DNA of 64,000 nucleotides from CALNZV01 sp942491115 (lineage in GTDB: Bacteria; Desulfobacterota; Desulfobacteria; Desulfobacterales; UBA5852): contig CALNZV010000020.1 of the NCBI GenBank assembly GCA_942491115.1, forward strand, positions 434,001 to 498,000, in the 5' to 3' direction. Made by a program: the position numbers and the translations under genes. Under the pieces are notes generated by a model that saw only the letters and a list, made by a program, of their open reading frames with translations, did no database searches and was not told the origin of the DNA. Below are positions 23,407-31,789 of the stretch, in pieces (the stretch's first letter is position 1; each line of letters opens with the position of its first letter).

Positions 23407-25041
23407 TTGCCGGGAAACCGCTTTATAACCGCCCGTCACCTGGCATACCACTACCGCCGCACCGGCGGTGCTCCCGTCCTCGAGAATATCAGTCTGACCC
23501 TCGACAGGGACACCTTTACCCTGCTTTGCGGGGCCAGCGGCTCCGGCAAATCCACGTTATGCCGGACCTTCAACGGGCTGATTCCTCATTTTTACGGAGG
23601 TCGGCTCGAGGGTACTGTTCGAACCGGGGGTCGACCGGTGGCCGACCAAACCGTGGCGGCGCTCTTCGACCGGGTCGGGATGGTATTCCAGAATCCTGAG
23701 GCCCAGCTTTTCTGTGGCAGCGTCGAGAGGGAACTTGCCTACGGATTGGAGAGCCTTGGGCTCGATCGGACCGCCATCCGACGACGGGTGTCCGCCACCG
23801 CCCGACGCCTGTCCATCGAAGCACTGCTGCCACGCCCCCCCCATGAGCTCTCCGGAGGTGAAAAGCATCTGGTCACCCTGGCCGCCATTCTGGCCCTTGA
23901 GCCAGCCATGCTGATTCTGGACGAACCCTACGCCAACCTCGACCCACAGCACGTTCAGCAGATCCGATCGATTCTGAAATCCCTCCACACCGACGGAACG
24001 GGCATTGTCATCTGTGAGCATCGACTGGCCCCTACCCTGCCCGATGCCGAGCGCATGGTCGTGCTCCATGGCGGCCGGGTTGCGGCCAACGGCACGGTTG
24101 AAAAAGTGCTGCTCCATGATCTGGAGAAATGGGGTCTGGAACTCCCCCTGCCGACTCGCCTGGGAAAAGCCAACGGCCTTCAACCACTCCCCACCACGGT
24201 CGATGCCCTTCCAGACCACCTCCAGATGCCGACCCACTGGGACGTCGGGCCGAGCCTCCGACACCCCCCCTCATCTCCCGGTTCCCCCCCGGTTCTAAGG
24301 GTCGAGGGGCTGACCGCGCGCCGGGGCCCACAGACGCTTCTCGACCGGATCGATTTCCAGGCCCATGCCGGGGAATGCATAGCCGTCGTGGGCGCCAACG
24401 GCGCTGGGAAAACCACCCTTCTGCGGCACATCATCGGCCTGGACCGTCCGGTGGCAGGCACCGTTCGCATCAAGGGCCGGGGGATCAAGGGACGAAGCGT
24501 CGCCCAGCTGGCGGCAGACGTGGGTCTGGCCTTTCAGAATCCCGAAAACCAGTTCTTCCGATTGCGTGTTCGTGAGGAAATCGAAACCGGACCCCGGGCT
24601 CTCAACACCCTTGACGACGGGTGGATTCAATCCCTGGTCGACCGGTTTGGATTGACCCCCTATCTCGACCGCGCGCCCTACCGGCTGAGCGGTGGAGAAA
24701 AAAAGCGGGTGGCCTTCGCCTCTGCCCTGGCCGCACGTCCGTCCATCCTTGCCCTGGACGAACCGACAGCGGGCCAGGATTTTCATTTCCGCAGTGCCCT
24801 GGCCCATCTGCTCGAGGACATTCGAGCCGAAGGCCTGCTGGTGATTCTCGTGACCCACGACCTGGCCTTTGCCGAACGATGCGCCGACCGCTGGCTGCTT
24901 CTGGCCGATGGCAGGCTCATCGCCGACGGTCGGCCCTGGGAGATCATGGCCGACGGATCAACCCTTGACCGGGCCGGACTGGCTCCCACCGACCGCTTTG
25001 CCGTTTGGTCACGGTACCAGGGAGGTGCAACGCGTGTTTGA
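23407..25041 (+). CDS. ECF transporter double ATPase (fused EcfA-type)
   Basis: This 544-residue protein contains two complete ABC ATPase domains. Domain 1 (about 5-245) has GASGSGKST, ELSGGEKHLVT and MLILDEPYANLD; domain 2 (about 295-535) has GANGAGKTT, RLSGGEKKRVA and ILALDEPTAGQD. Both show the ECF-type FQNPE Q-loop (VFQNPEAQLF and AFQNPENQFF). The start is TTG at 23407, four bases after the thiW stop, with GGAAGG upstream; the nearest ATG (23400) is in another frame. It powers ThiW together with the following EcfT-like gene. Confidence 0.93.
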   Translation: MPGNRFITARHLAYHYRRTGGAPVLENISLTLDRDTFTLLCGASGSGKSTLCRTFNGLIPHFYGGRLEGTVRTGGRPVADQTVAALFDRVGMVFQNPEAQLFCGSVERELAYGLESLGLDRTAIRRRVSATARRLSIEALLPRPPHELSGGEKHLVTLAAILALEPAMLILDEPYANLDPQHVQQIRSILKSLHTDGTGIVICEHRLAPTLPDAERMVVLHGGRVAANGTVEKVLLHDLEKWGLELPLPTRLGKANGLQPLPTTVDALPDHLQMPTHWDVGPSLRHPPSSPGSPPVLRVEGLTARRGPQTLLDRIDFQAHAGECIAVVGANGAGKTTLLRHIIGLDRPVAGTVRIKGRGIKGRSVAQLAADVGLAFQNPENQFFRLRVREEIETGPRALNTLDDGWIQSLVDRFGLTPYLDRAPYRLSGGEKKRVAFASALAARPSILALDEPTAGQDFHFRSALAHLLEDIRAEGLLVILVTHDLAFAERCADRWLLLADGRLIADGRPWEIMADGSTLDRAGLAPTDRFAVWSRYQGGATRV

Positions 25042-25696
25042 TCCCCGCACCCACCTCGCTTTGGCCCTGATCTATGGGACGGTGGTCGTCTTCTCCCGTC
25101 ATCCGATTTGGTTGTCATGTGAATGGGGGGTTCTGCTGGCAATGATATGGATAAGCGGCCAATTGCGCCCATACGGCCGGTGGCTGCTGATGCTCCTGCC
25201 CATGGCGTTTTTCTTCGGCGGGCTCACTTGGTGGTCTGTGGACTTTCCAGCAGGGCTGCAAGCCGCATTGAGCCTGATCACCCTGACCAGCACCTTTTTC
25301 ATCTTCTTTGCACTGACGGTGCCGGAGGATCTGGGCAACGTCCTGGTGAAGATGGGGTTGCCCTATCCCGTGGCCTTCGTCATGACGGCATCACTGCAGT
25401 TCGTACCGGTAATGGCCCGGAAGGCACGCCAGATCATCGATGCCCAGCGCGCACGGGGTATTGAATTGCGGCCGGGGTGGCAGGCCCTCCGACGCTATCC
25501 TGCTTTTCTTGCACCGCTGTTGATCCAGGCGTTTCAAATGGCCGAAGCCCTGGCGGAGGCCATGGAATGCCGGGGATTCGGCCGCGGTGGGCGCCGGCAT
25601 CTGGAGGAGTACCGACTTCGGCGCCGGGACTGGGTGGCCATGGGCATTGGCATGGCTGGAGGGGTGATATGCCTGTTTCTGATGCATGCCGGGTAG
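25034..25696 (+). CDS. ecfT: ECF transporter transmembrane component (EcfT/CbiQ family)
   Basis: This 220-residue protein opens with FDPRTHLALALIYGT, has several hydrophobic helices, and contains the two EcfT coupling motifs A-R-G: AQRARGIEL and ECRGFGRGG. These short Ala-Arg-Gly helices dock on the ATPases. The start is GTG at 25034 with AGGGAGGT seven bases before it, overlapping the ATPase gene by eight bases. It completes the ThiW importer. Confidence 0.9.
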   Translation: MFDPRTHLALALIYGTVVVFSRHPIWLSCEWGVLLAMIWISGQLRPYGRWLLMLLPMAFFFGGLTWWSVDFPAGLQAALSLITLTSTFFIFFALTVPEDLGNVLVKMGLPYPVAFVMTASLQFVPVMARKARQIIDAQRARGIELRPGWQALRRYPAFLAPLLIQAFQMAEALAEAMECRGFGRGGRRHLEEYRLRRRDWVAMGIGMAGGVICLFLMHAG

Positions 25697-25754
25697 GAAG
25701 CCCAATCCCACGGAAGGACTTCTGGACCGGTGGGCAGTTGCCGGAGCGAAACCC

Positions 25755-26291
25755 ATGACTGTCATGGATGACTATCTCAACCGCCGCAGCCTGATTCTGG
25801 GGGACATCAACGCCGGGAAAACCCTCGAGACCCTGAGGATCGTATCCCGGTGGGTGAAAGAGGGGCGGGCCCGGGAAATAACGGTCCTCGACCTGGCTCC
25901 GGAGGCGATCGATGGTATCGGAGGCCGGCTGGTCCTGCCCGAAGGATTTGAGGGGCGTTATCTTTTTGCCGACATCGTCCCCCCCCGCCTCACTGGGCGG
26001 GATGCCGCCCACATCGCCCGTTTGGCCGCCTCCAATGCCCAGGCCATCGCCCCCCTGTTCGAGGCCGTCCTCGAGGCGCCGCGACCGATTCTGGTCATCA
26101 ATGACGTCACCTTGTATCTTCATGCCGGGGACTACGGCCGTCTTGCATCCATCCTCGGGACGGCCGACACCGTCCTCGTCAACGCCTATTGCGGCAAAGG
26201 ATTTGTGGATCATCCCATCTCACGCCGGGAACGCCGTCTGACGAAGCGGCTGATTCACGATTGCGATCTGATCATCCGGATGCCTCTCTGA
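25755..26291 (+). CDS. P-loop NTPase-like protein at the end of the thiamin ECF operon
   Basis: This protein of about 178 residues has a Walker A-like loop LILGDINAGKT (residues about 13-23) and a strand ILVINDVTLYLH that could hold a Walker B Asp. The rest contains IARLAASNAQAIAPLFEAVL and a Cys-containing AYCGKGFVDHP segment. I do not recognise its family. It follows ecfT with a small gap (an upstream ATG at 25686 overlaps ecfT and is the alternative start), so it is very likely co-transcribed and controlled by the TPP riboswitch. A kinase for hydroxyethylthiazole is missing from the visible cluster; whether this protein fills that or another role is open. Confidence 0.75.
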   Translation: MTVMDDYLNRRSLILGDINAGKTLETLRIVSRWVKEGRAREITVLDLAPEAIDGIGGRLVLPEGFEGRYLFADIVPPRLTGRDAAHIARLAASNAQAIAPLFEAVLEAPRPILVINDVTLYLHAGDYGRLASILGTADTVLVNAYCGKGFVDHPISRRERRLTKRLIHDCDLIIRMPL

Positions 26292-26548
26292 GGCGGATGA
26301 CCGTCTGACCTTAGAAAAAAAGGCTGTGAGAATGGGAAGGGACCGGGATCGGCGCTTAGAGAAAATCGAAGCCCCCTCATCAGAGGCCAGGGCTTCCGAG
26401 TGGCATGGCGTCATCACGGTCAGGTGTCCGGTGCGTTCCTTGCAATCGAAGGACCCAATCCGTCGTCGATCCCAATGGTAGCCGGCAGTCTTGTCAACCC
26501 GCCCATGTCGGGTATTGAGGTGTCCACCAGACTTCGCCGTCGTTGACA

Positions 26549-27793
26549 TCAAGCTGCCACATCGACCCGTTCAGACTGCCCGAGTTCCAACCCTTCCTCT
26601 CCCAGAATCCGGTTGACGATGACGGCACAGGACGCGTCCCCCAGCACATTGGTGGAGGTCCGCATCATGTCGAACAGCCGGTCGACGCCGAATATCAGCG
26701 GCAAACCCGCCAAGGGAATCCCGGCGGCCACCAGCACCGCCACCACCAGCAGCGCGGGACCCGGGACGCCTGCAGTGCCGATCGCACCCAACACCGAGGT
26801 CAGCACAATGGCCGCATACTGGGGCATTCCCAGTTCGATCCCGAACATCTGCGCAAAGAAGACAGAGGTCAGGGCGTACAGCATGGCATTGCCGTTCATG
26901 TTTATGGTGGCCCCGAGGGGCAGGACGAAAGCGGTGACTTCCGATTTGACCCCCAGGGCTTCGCAATCTTTTTTATTAATTGGAAGAGTAGCCATGGAGG
27001 AGGCGGTCGCAAAAGCCAGGATCTGTGTTTCTTTCATTCCTCCCAGAAATTTTAGAGGATTCATGCCCCCGAAGACCATGACCAGGGTCGGAATCATCCC
27101 AAAATGAATCAAGGCCAGTGTGCCGGAGAACACCGCGAAAAGGGCCAGCACCAGTACCATAATGTCCAGTCCGAACTGAGCGATGGCATTGACCATCAAG
27201 CCAAACACCCCGATAGGGGCGATGACCAGAATCTGTTTGATCATCCAGATCAATCCATCGTTGACCGTATCCAGCAGAAACAAAAACGGTTTTTGTTTTT
27301 CCTGAGGCATCACCGAAACCGCAATGCCAAAAAAAAGGGCGAAGAACAGGATCTGGAGAATGTTCCCGGACACCAGGGAGGCAATCGGATTCTCGGGAAT
27401 GATGCCCATGAGGGTCTCCCAGAATCCGGCGATGTCGGCATTGTCTGCGAACTGGGACGCATCAGTCATCAAGGACTTGGGGATTTCAACACCCAGCCCC
27501 GGTTTGAAGAGGATCCCCGCCATCAGTCCGAGAACAACGGAAACGGCCGATGTTCCCATATAGTAGGCGATGGTGATAATACCCACCTTGCCGGCTGATT
27601 TGGTTTGACCGAGGGCGGCCGCTCCAGATATGATACTAAAGAAAATCAGCGGGATAATGACCATCTTTATCAACAGAATGAAAATATCCCCCAGGGGGGC
27701 GAAGACGGCGCCCTTCTCTCCCAGGAAGAACCCGGTCACGATCCCCGCTATCATGGCAATTAGAATCTGGGTGCTGCCGCTTACCTTTTTCAT
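26549..27793 (-). CDS. Dicarboxylate/amino acid:cation symporter (DAACS family)
   Basis: This 414-residue membrane protein shows DAACS hallmarks: LIKMVIIPLIFFSIISG, the Ser-rich loop FATASSMATLPI, the NMNGNA motif in LGATINMNGNAMLYALTSVFFAQ, and VPGPALLVVAVL. Members take up glutamate, aspartate, serine or C4-dicarboxylates with Na+ or H+. It is 107 bp downstream of L-serine dehydratase on the same strand, so serine or threonine uptake is plausible, but the motif does not tell the substrate. AAAGGAG precedes the ATG. Confidence 0.93.
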   Translation of the reverse strand: MKKVSGSTQILIAMIAGIVTGFFLGEKGAVFAPLGDIFILLIKMVIIPLIFFSIISGAAALGQTKSAGKVGIITIAYYMGTSAVSVVLGLMAGILFKPGLGVEIPKSLMTDASQFADNADIAGFWETLMGIIPENPIASLVSGNILQILFFALFFGIAVSVMPQEKQKPFLFLLDTVNDGLIWMIKQILVIAPIGVFGLMVNAIAQFGLDIMVLVLALFAVFSGTLALIHFGMIPTLVMVFGGMNPLKFLGGMKETQILAFATASSMATLPINKKDCEALGVKSEVTAFVLPLGATINMNGNAMLYALTSVFFAQMFGIELGMPQYAAIVLTSVLGAIGTAGVPGPALLVVAVLVAAGIPLAGLPLIFGVDRLFDMMRTSTNVLGDASCAVIVNRILGEEGLELGQSERVDVAA

Positions 27794-27900
27794 TGACCCT
27801 CTCCTTTAGGGTGATGGAAAGCGGAACGTCTGTCGGTTTCGACGAAAACGCCCCTGGCTGGCACAGCATTCCACAATGGCAGAAGCCGGAACAAGGACGA

Positions 27901-29268
27901 TCAACACGACACACAGCAAACAGCCAACCCCCCCCGTGAGGTCTCCTTGTATTTGGTGCACATATCCCGGCCGGTTTCCATCATGGCTTCGACCACCTCA
28001 TCGAAGGTGACCTTCTGGCGGGCCGGATCTCCGACTTCTGCAAGAATAAAGGCATTCATTGCTTGCACAGCCCCAACGGCATTGCGCTCGATACAAGGAA
28101 TCTGGACGTAGCCGCCGACAGGATCGCAGGTCGTGCCGAGTTGATGCTCGAGAGCGATCTCAGCGGCAATTTCCACCTGTTTCATGGGCAACCCCTGAGC
28201 GTAAGCGATAAAAGCTGCCGCCATGGATGACGCCACACCGATTTCGCCCTGACAGCCGACCTCCGCACCGGCAATGCTGGCGTTGTGTTTGGCAATAAAG
28301 GCAATGGCGGCGGCGGCCAGCATGCCGTCGCGCAACTGATCCTGGGTGACATCCAGATGCGTCTTCATGAAATAGATGATGCCGGGCATCACTCCCGCCG
28401 AACCGGATGTGGGTGCCGTGACCACTTTTCGACCGGCTGCATTTTCTTCGGAAGCGGCATGGGCGTATGCATTCAGCAGTGCCAGAGAGCGGCCGGTTTC
28501 CCGCTTCATACGATCGGAATTGGCAAACAGCACCGGCGCCTTCCGCATTAAACCGATCGGCCCGGGCAGCAGACCGTCGGTGGCAAGTCCGTTCTCCACC
28601 GCCAGGCACATGGCGTCTATCAGATCGTCGATGCCGGACAGGATGGTATCCCGCGACCTTCCGCTCAATACCTCTTCATTTTGAAGCAGAACCTCGCGCA
28701 GGGTCAGATCCGATTGGCGCAGGAGCTTCCGCAATCCGTTCATGTTGCGGTAAGGAAACGGCGGCTCGAGACGCTCCGGCTCGTCTTCCCCCTTGCACAG
28801 GATAAACCCTCCCCCGATGGAATAGTACTCCCGCTCGAGCAGGATCTTTCCATCCAAGGAAAGCTTGAACCGCAGGGTATTCTGATAGGGAAGAAAGGGA
28901 TCCGCACCATCGAAATGGATATCCTTCAATCCGAAAGGAATCGAAACGTTTTCAAAGGGAAGCTCATAGACCGTCTCCGGCGCATCCATCAAAGCCTGCA
29001 GCTTGTCGCAGTCGCAGTCCTCCGGAGTCCAACCCAACAGCCCCCCAAGGACGGCTTTGTGGGTGCCGTGCCCCTCACCGGTCAGGCTAAGTGACCCGTA
29101 AAGATGAACCGAAATGGAGGATGGAGTCAGGTTTTCGGCACCGGCGAGGGCCTGAACCGCTTTGCGGAAATCCAGGGCGGCTTTCATGGGACCGATCGTA
29201 TGGGAACTCGATGGTCCGGGGCCGGTTTTAAAGATATCAAACACGGATGTCGTAATAAAATCCTTCAC
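27901..29268 (-). CDS. sdaA: L-serine dehydratase, single-chain iron-sulfur type
   Basis: This 455-residue enzyme opens with SVFDIFKTGPGPSSSHTIGPM and contains VYGSLSLTGEGHGTHKA-like blocks, SGSAGVMPGI and the Fe-S Cys regions EVGCQGEIGVA, GTTCDPVGGYVQIPC. It ends GGLAVCCVSC. In related bacterial enzymes the C-terminal Cys reaches back to the [4Fe-4S] cluster; here there are three Cys in the last four residues. It converts L-serine to pyruvate and ammonia and is oxygen-labile. The start is GTG 29268 with GAGGTGA seven bases upstream; the frame is open further 5' but lacks similarity. A 7-bp palindrome lies just before it. Confidence 0.95.
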   Translation of the reverse strand: MKDFITTSVFDIFKTGPGPSSSHTIGPMKAALDFRKAVQALAGAENLTPSSISVHLYGSLSLTGEGHGTHKAVLGGLLGWTPEDCDCDKLQALMDAPETVYELPFENVSIPFGLKDIHFDGADPFLPYQNTLRFKLSLDGKILLEREYYSIGGGFILCKGEDEPERLEPPFPYRNMNGLRKLLRQSDLTLREVLLQNEEVLSGRSRDTILSGIDDLIDAMCLAVENGLATDGLLPGPIGLMRKAPVLFANSDRMKRETGRSLALLNAYAHAASEENAAGRKVVTAPTSGSAGVMPGIIYFMKTHLDVTQDQLRDGMLAAAAIAFIAKHNASIAGAEVGCQGEIGVASSMAAAFIAYAQGLPMKQVEIAAEIALEHQLGTTCDPVGGYVQIPCIERNAVGAVQAMNAFILAEVGDPARQKVTFDEVVEAMMETGRDMCTKYKETSRGGLAVCCVSC

Positions 29269-29290
29269 GATGGTCACCTCAATGCCGATG

Positions 29291-29309
29291 GTGTCGGATT
29301 GGCCGACAC
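29291..29309 (-). repeat. Palindrome ahead of L-serine dehydratase
   Basis: GTGTCGG (29291-29297) and CCGACAC (29303-29309) form a 7-bp inverted repeat with a five-base spacer, 22 bp before the sdaA start. It could be an operator or a leader hairpin. No matching copy was spotted before the neighbouring transporter genes. Confidence 0.35.
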
Positions 29310-29400
29310 AACTCTTGCCGCCGGCCGTGGACCCGGGTGGGGGGCGGTCTCCGATGCGCCTCCTGCGCCAGGCCGGATCCATTCAGCGTTGAAACTCAGC

Positions 29401-30327
29401 CTAATCGTAAACCGGTTTGTCCGGTGTCAGGGCTTTTCTTCGGTTATCGATCATTTCCTTCTTCCGTTTGATAAAACGGTTTTTAAGAAGCTCGGCACGG
29501 GTCAGGGCCTCCACCGTCCGGGTCGCGGGTTGATCGGTCCATCGCATTGCCTCAAAAAAGTCGTATTTCAATAGATCCAGGGTACCGTCGATGGTGATCT
29601 GATCGACAAACAGGTTCAGCCAGTCTAAAAATACGGGATCTCCCGGGCGAATTGCAAAAGCATAGTACTCTTTGGTCACCGGGGTGAGCAAAGCCTTAAT
29701 GTCCAGGTAATGCTGGGGGTGCGTGCGCTCCCACACCCGGACGAAAGGGGAGTCGGCCACCATGGCGTCGACGTCTCCTTTCAGCAGCGCCTCTGCAGCC
29801 GAGTCCGCCGTTGGAAATAACCTAATGGCGCTGTCGGGAAACAGTTCCCGGGCGAATGCTTCGTGGGTGGTGGCGGCCTTGACCCCCAGCCGCAACCCGT
29901 CGATGCCCAACAGGTCGAAATAAGAATCCGCTTCGGGTGGGGTGAGGTTCCGGCGTACCAAAGCCGCCTGGCTCACTTCGAAATACGGATCGGTAAAACT
30001 CACTTTCAACCCCCTTGCCACCGTCCGTGTCATAGCCGCCATGATGATATCCGATTCGCCGGCCAACAGGCGGGGGATCTGCTGGTCGTAGCTTTCCGGG
30101 CGGATGAACCGCGCCTCGACGCCAAGGTATTCCGCCAGCAATCGGGCCAGATCCACATCCAGTCCCACGGGCTGCCCCTCGATCATCATTGAAAACGGCG
30201 GGTAGCCCTGGTTTAAGGATACCACCAACTCCCCCTTGGACTGGATCCGATCGATCTCGCCGGCATAGAGAGCAGATGCCATAACGGCCAAAGCAAGACA
30301 TGGAATGAGGCATTTTATCGGATTCAT
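29401..30327 (-). CDS. Amino-acid-type periplasmic substrate-binding protein
   Basis: This 308-residue exported protein has a signal peptide (CLIPCLALAVMASALYAG) and the SBP family 3 core: GELVVSLNQGYPPFSM, GLDVDLARLLAEYLG, DIIMAAMTRT, SFTDPYF and DAMVADSPF. A C-terminal tail rich in basic residues (KRKKEMIDNRRK) extends beyond the usual end. No ABC permease or ATPase genes adjoin it. It sits directly upstream of sdaA and the DAACS symporter, so it may scavenge serine or a related amino acid with remote partners, or sense it; this is inference. GGGAGGT precedes the ATG. Confidence 0.88.
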   Translation of the reverse strand: MNPIKCLIPCLALAVMASALYAGEIDRIQSKGELVVSLNQGYPPFSMMIEGQPVGLDVDLARLLAEYLGVEARFIRPESYDQQIPRLLAGESDIIMAAMTRTVARGLKVSFTDPYFEVSQAALVRRNLTPPEADSYFDLLGIDGLRLGVKAATTHEAFARELFPDSAIRLFPTADSAAEALLKGDVDAMVADSPFVRVWERTHPQHYLDIKALLTPVTKEYYAFAIRPGDPVFLDWLNLFVDQITIDGTLDLLKYDFFEAMRWTDQPATRTVEALTRAELLKNRFIKRKKEMIDNRRKALTPDKPVYD

Positions 30328-30850
30328 TCTGACCTCCCTCAGGCTGCAGGAATCCCCCCCGCTGTGAGTGGTTTTAGAGATGGAATTGTTCGAAGTGAAG
30401 GTAGACCGGTTGGATGGGGTATGATTTTAGATAGCAGCCAACTAGTAGATCTGCAAGTAGGAAAAGAGCATGCGCTCTATTCTGAACCCACTCGGAGGGA
30501 AGACCGGTTCAGGCGGAAACGACGATCGTCATGGGATTCATACCGGTGCAACCACTCTCTGGGGTGGCGCAGCAGGCGGCAGTCTTTCTAGTTGGACGTG
30601 ATTGCTGTTAGGGCTAAAAACCGACGACGCCCATGGCGGTGTGCGCGTCATCCCCTCATCATCGCTACAATCGAAGCGGCAGGCTGGGGGCAGCCGGGCT
30701 TTCAACAAAGGGCGCCGTTGTTCGACAACCGCTTCAAACATGAACGGTCACCGGTCGAGGAGGGTTCGTCCCGGCATTGATCTTGACCGGGTTCCATGGT
30801 AACCCCCGTGACCGTCCGTTTCACAACCCATCCGACAAGGGTTCCATATC
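30328..30850. other. Intergenic region without recognised genes
   Basis: These 523 bp separate the divergent binding-protein gene and tatD. Several short frames exist but none has a ribosome-binding site with a recognisable product. The stretch at 30370-30480 is AT-richer than its neighbours and may hold promoters. No riboswitch or tRNA pattern was recognised. Confidence 0.4.
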
Positions 30851-31663
30851 ATGAGACTATTCGACAGCCATTGCCACCTGGATGACCGGGTTTTTGACGA
30901 GGACATGAATGCGGTTCTCCGCCGGGCCAGCGCCGCCGGTGTCGCCGCCATGATGGTGGTCGGGATCGACGAAGCGGCCAGTCGCAAGGCAGTGGCGCTG
31001 GCCGAGAATCATCCCTGGCTTTTTGCATCGGTGGGTGTCCACCCTCACGATGCCAAAAGCTGCAGCGAAGCCGTCCTGGATAGGCTTTGTACGGCGGTAG
31101 ACCATCCGAGGATCAAGGCGTGGGGGGAAACGGGACTCGACTTCAACCGGCTGTTCTCCCCTCGGGAGGTTCAGGAGCGCTGGTTCATTCGCCAGATTGA
31201 TGCCGCCCGGACCCTTGACCTTCCCCTGATCTTCCACGAGCGGGACAGCGGAGGACGATTCACGGACATTCTGAGGGCCCATGGCGGGCAGGATCTGAGG
31301 GGTGTGGTCCACTGTTTCAGCGGCACGCCCGCGGAGCTACGGGATTATCTGGACCTGGGTCTCTACATCGGCATTACGGGCATCCTCACCGTTAAGGGCC
31401 GGGGCGCGGATCTTAGGGAGATGGTCACTGCCATTCCCGGCGACAGGCTCCTGGTGGAAACCGACGCCCCCTACCTGACGCCGGTGCCCGAGCGAAACCG
31501 CTACCGCCGAAACGAGCCCGCCTTTGTCAAATCCACCTTTCTCAAACTTTGCGAGATCAGGGGAGAGCAACCCGAAACCCTCGCCTCGACCCTCTGGGAC
31601 AACACCTGCCGCCTCTACGGCATCGGGGAGGAAGACCTCCCCCACCACCCTCGAAGGGAGTGA
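30851..31663 (+). CDS. tatD: TatD-family metal-dependent deoxyribonuclease
   Basis: This 270-residue TIM-barrel hydrolase has the TatD metal-site motifs: FDSHCHLDD, SVGVHPHDA, GETGLDF, FHERDS, VVHCFSGT and LLVETDAPYLTP. The family performs 3'-5' exonuclease trimming of DNA. It stands alone on the plus strand, divergent from the binding-protein gene and convergent with the VWA operon. Length is normal for the family. Confidence 0.93.
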   Translation: MRLFDSHCHLDDRVFDEDMNAVLRRASAAGVAAMMVVGIDEAASRKAVALAENHPWLFASVGVHPHDAKSCSEAVLDRLCTAVDHPRIKAWGETGLDFNRLFSPREVQERWFIRQIDAARTLDLPLIFHERDSGGRFTDILRAHGGQDLRGVVHCFSGTPAELRDYLDLGLYIGITGILTVKGRGADLREMVTAIPGDRLLVETDAPYLTPVPERNRYRRNEPAFVKSTFLKLCEIRGEQPETLASTLWDNTCRLYGIGEEDLPHHPRRE

Positions 31664-31789
31664 TGGGTCGTCACGCCGCTTCCCGGGGCTGGCGTCTTAA
31701 AACCGCCAAGGCCGAAGCCCTCAACGCCAATAGGAATGAAGACGTGGGCCGGGGACCGAGGAGACGACACAACGCCGACATCGGTGCGT

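Noticed and set aside
30592..30780. Short Arg-rich frame that looks faintly transposase-like
   Set aside because: No DDE residues, no terminal repeats and no ribosome-binding site.
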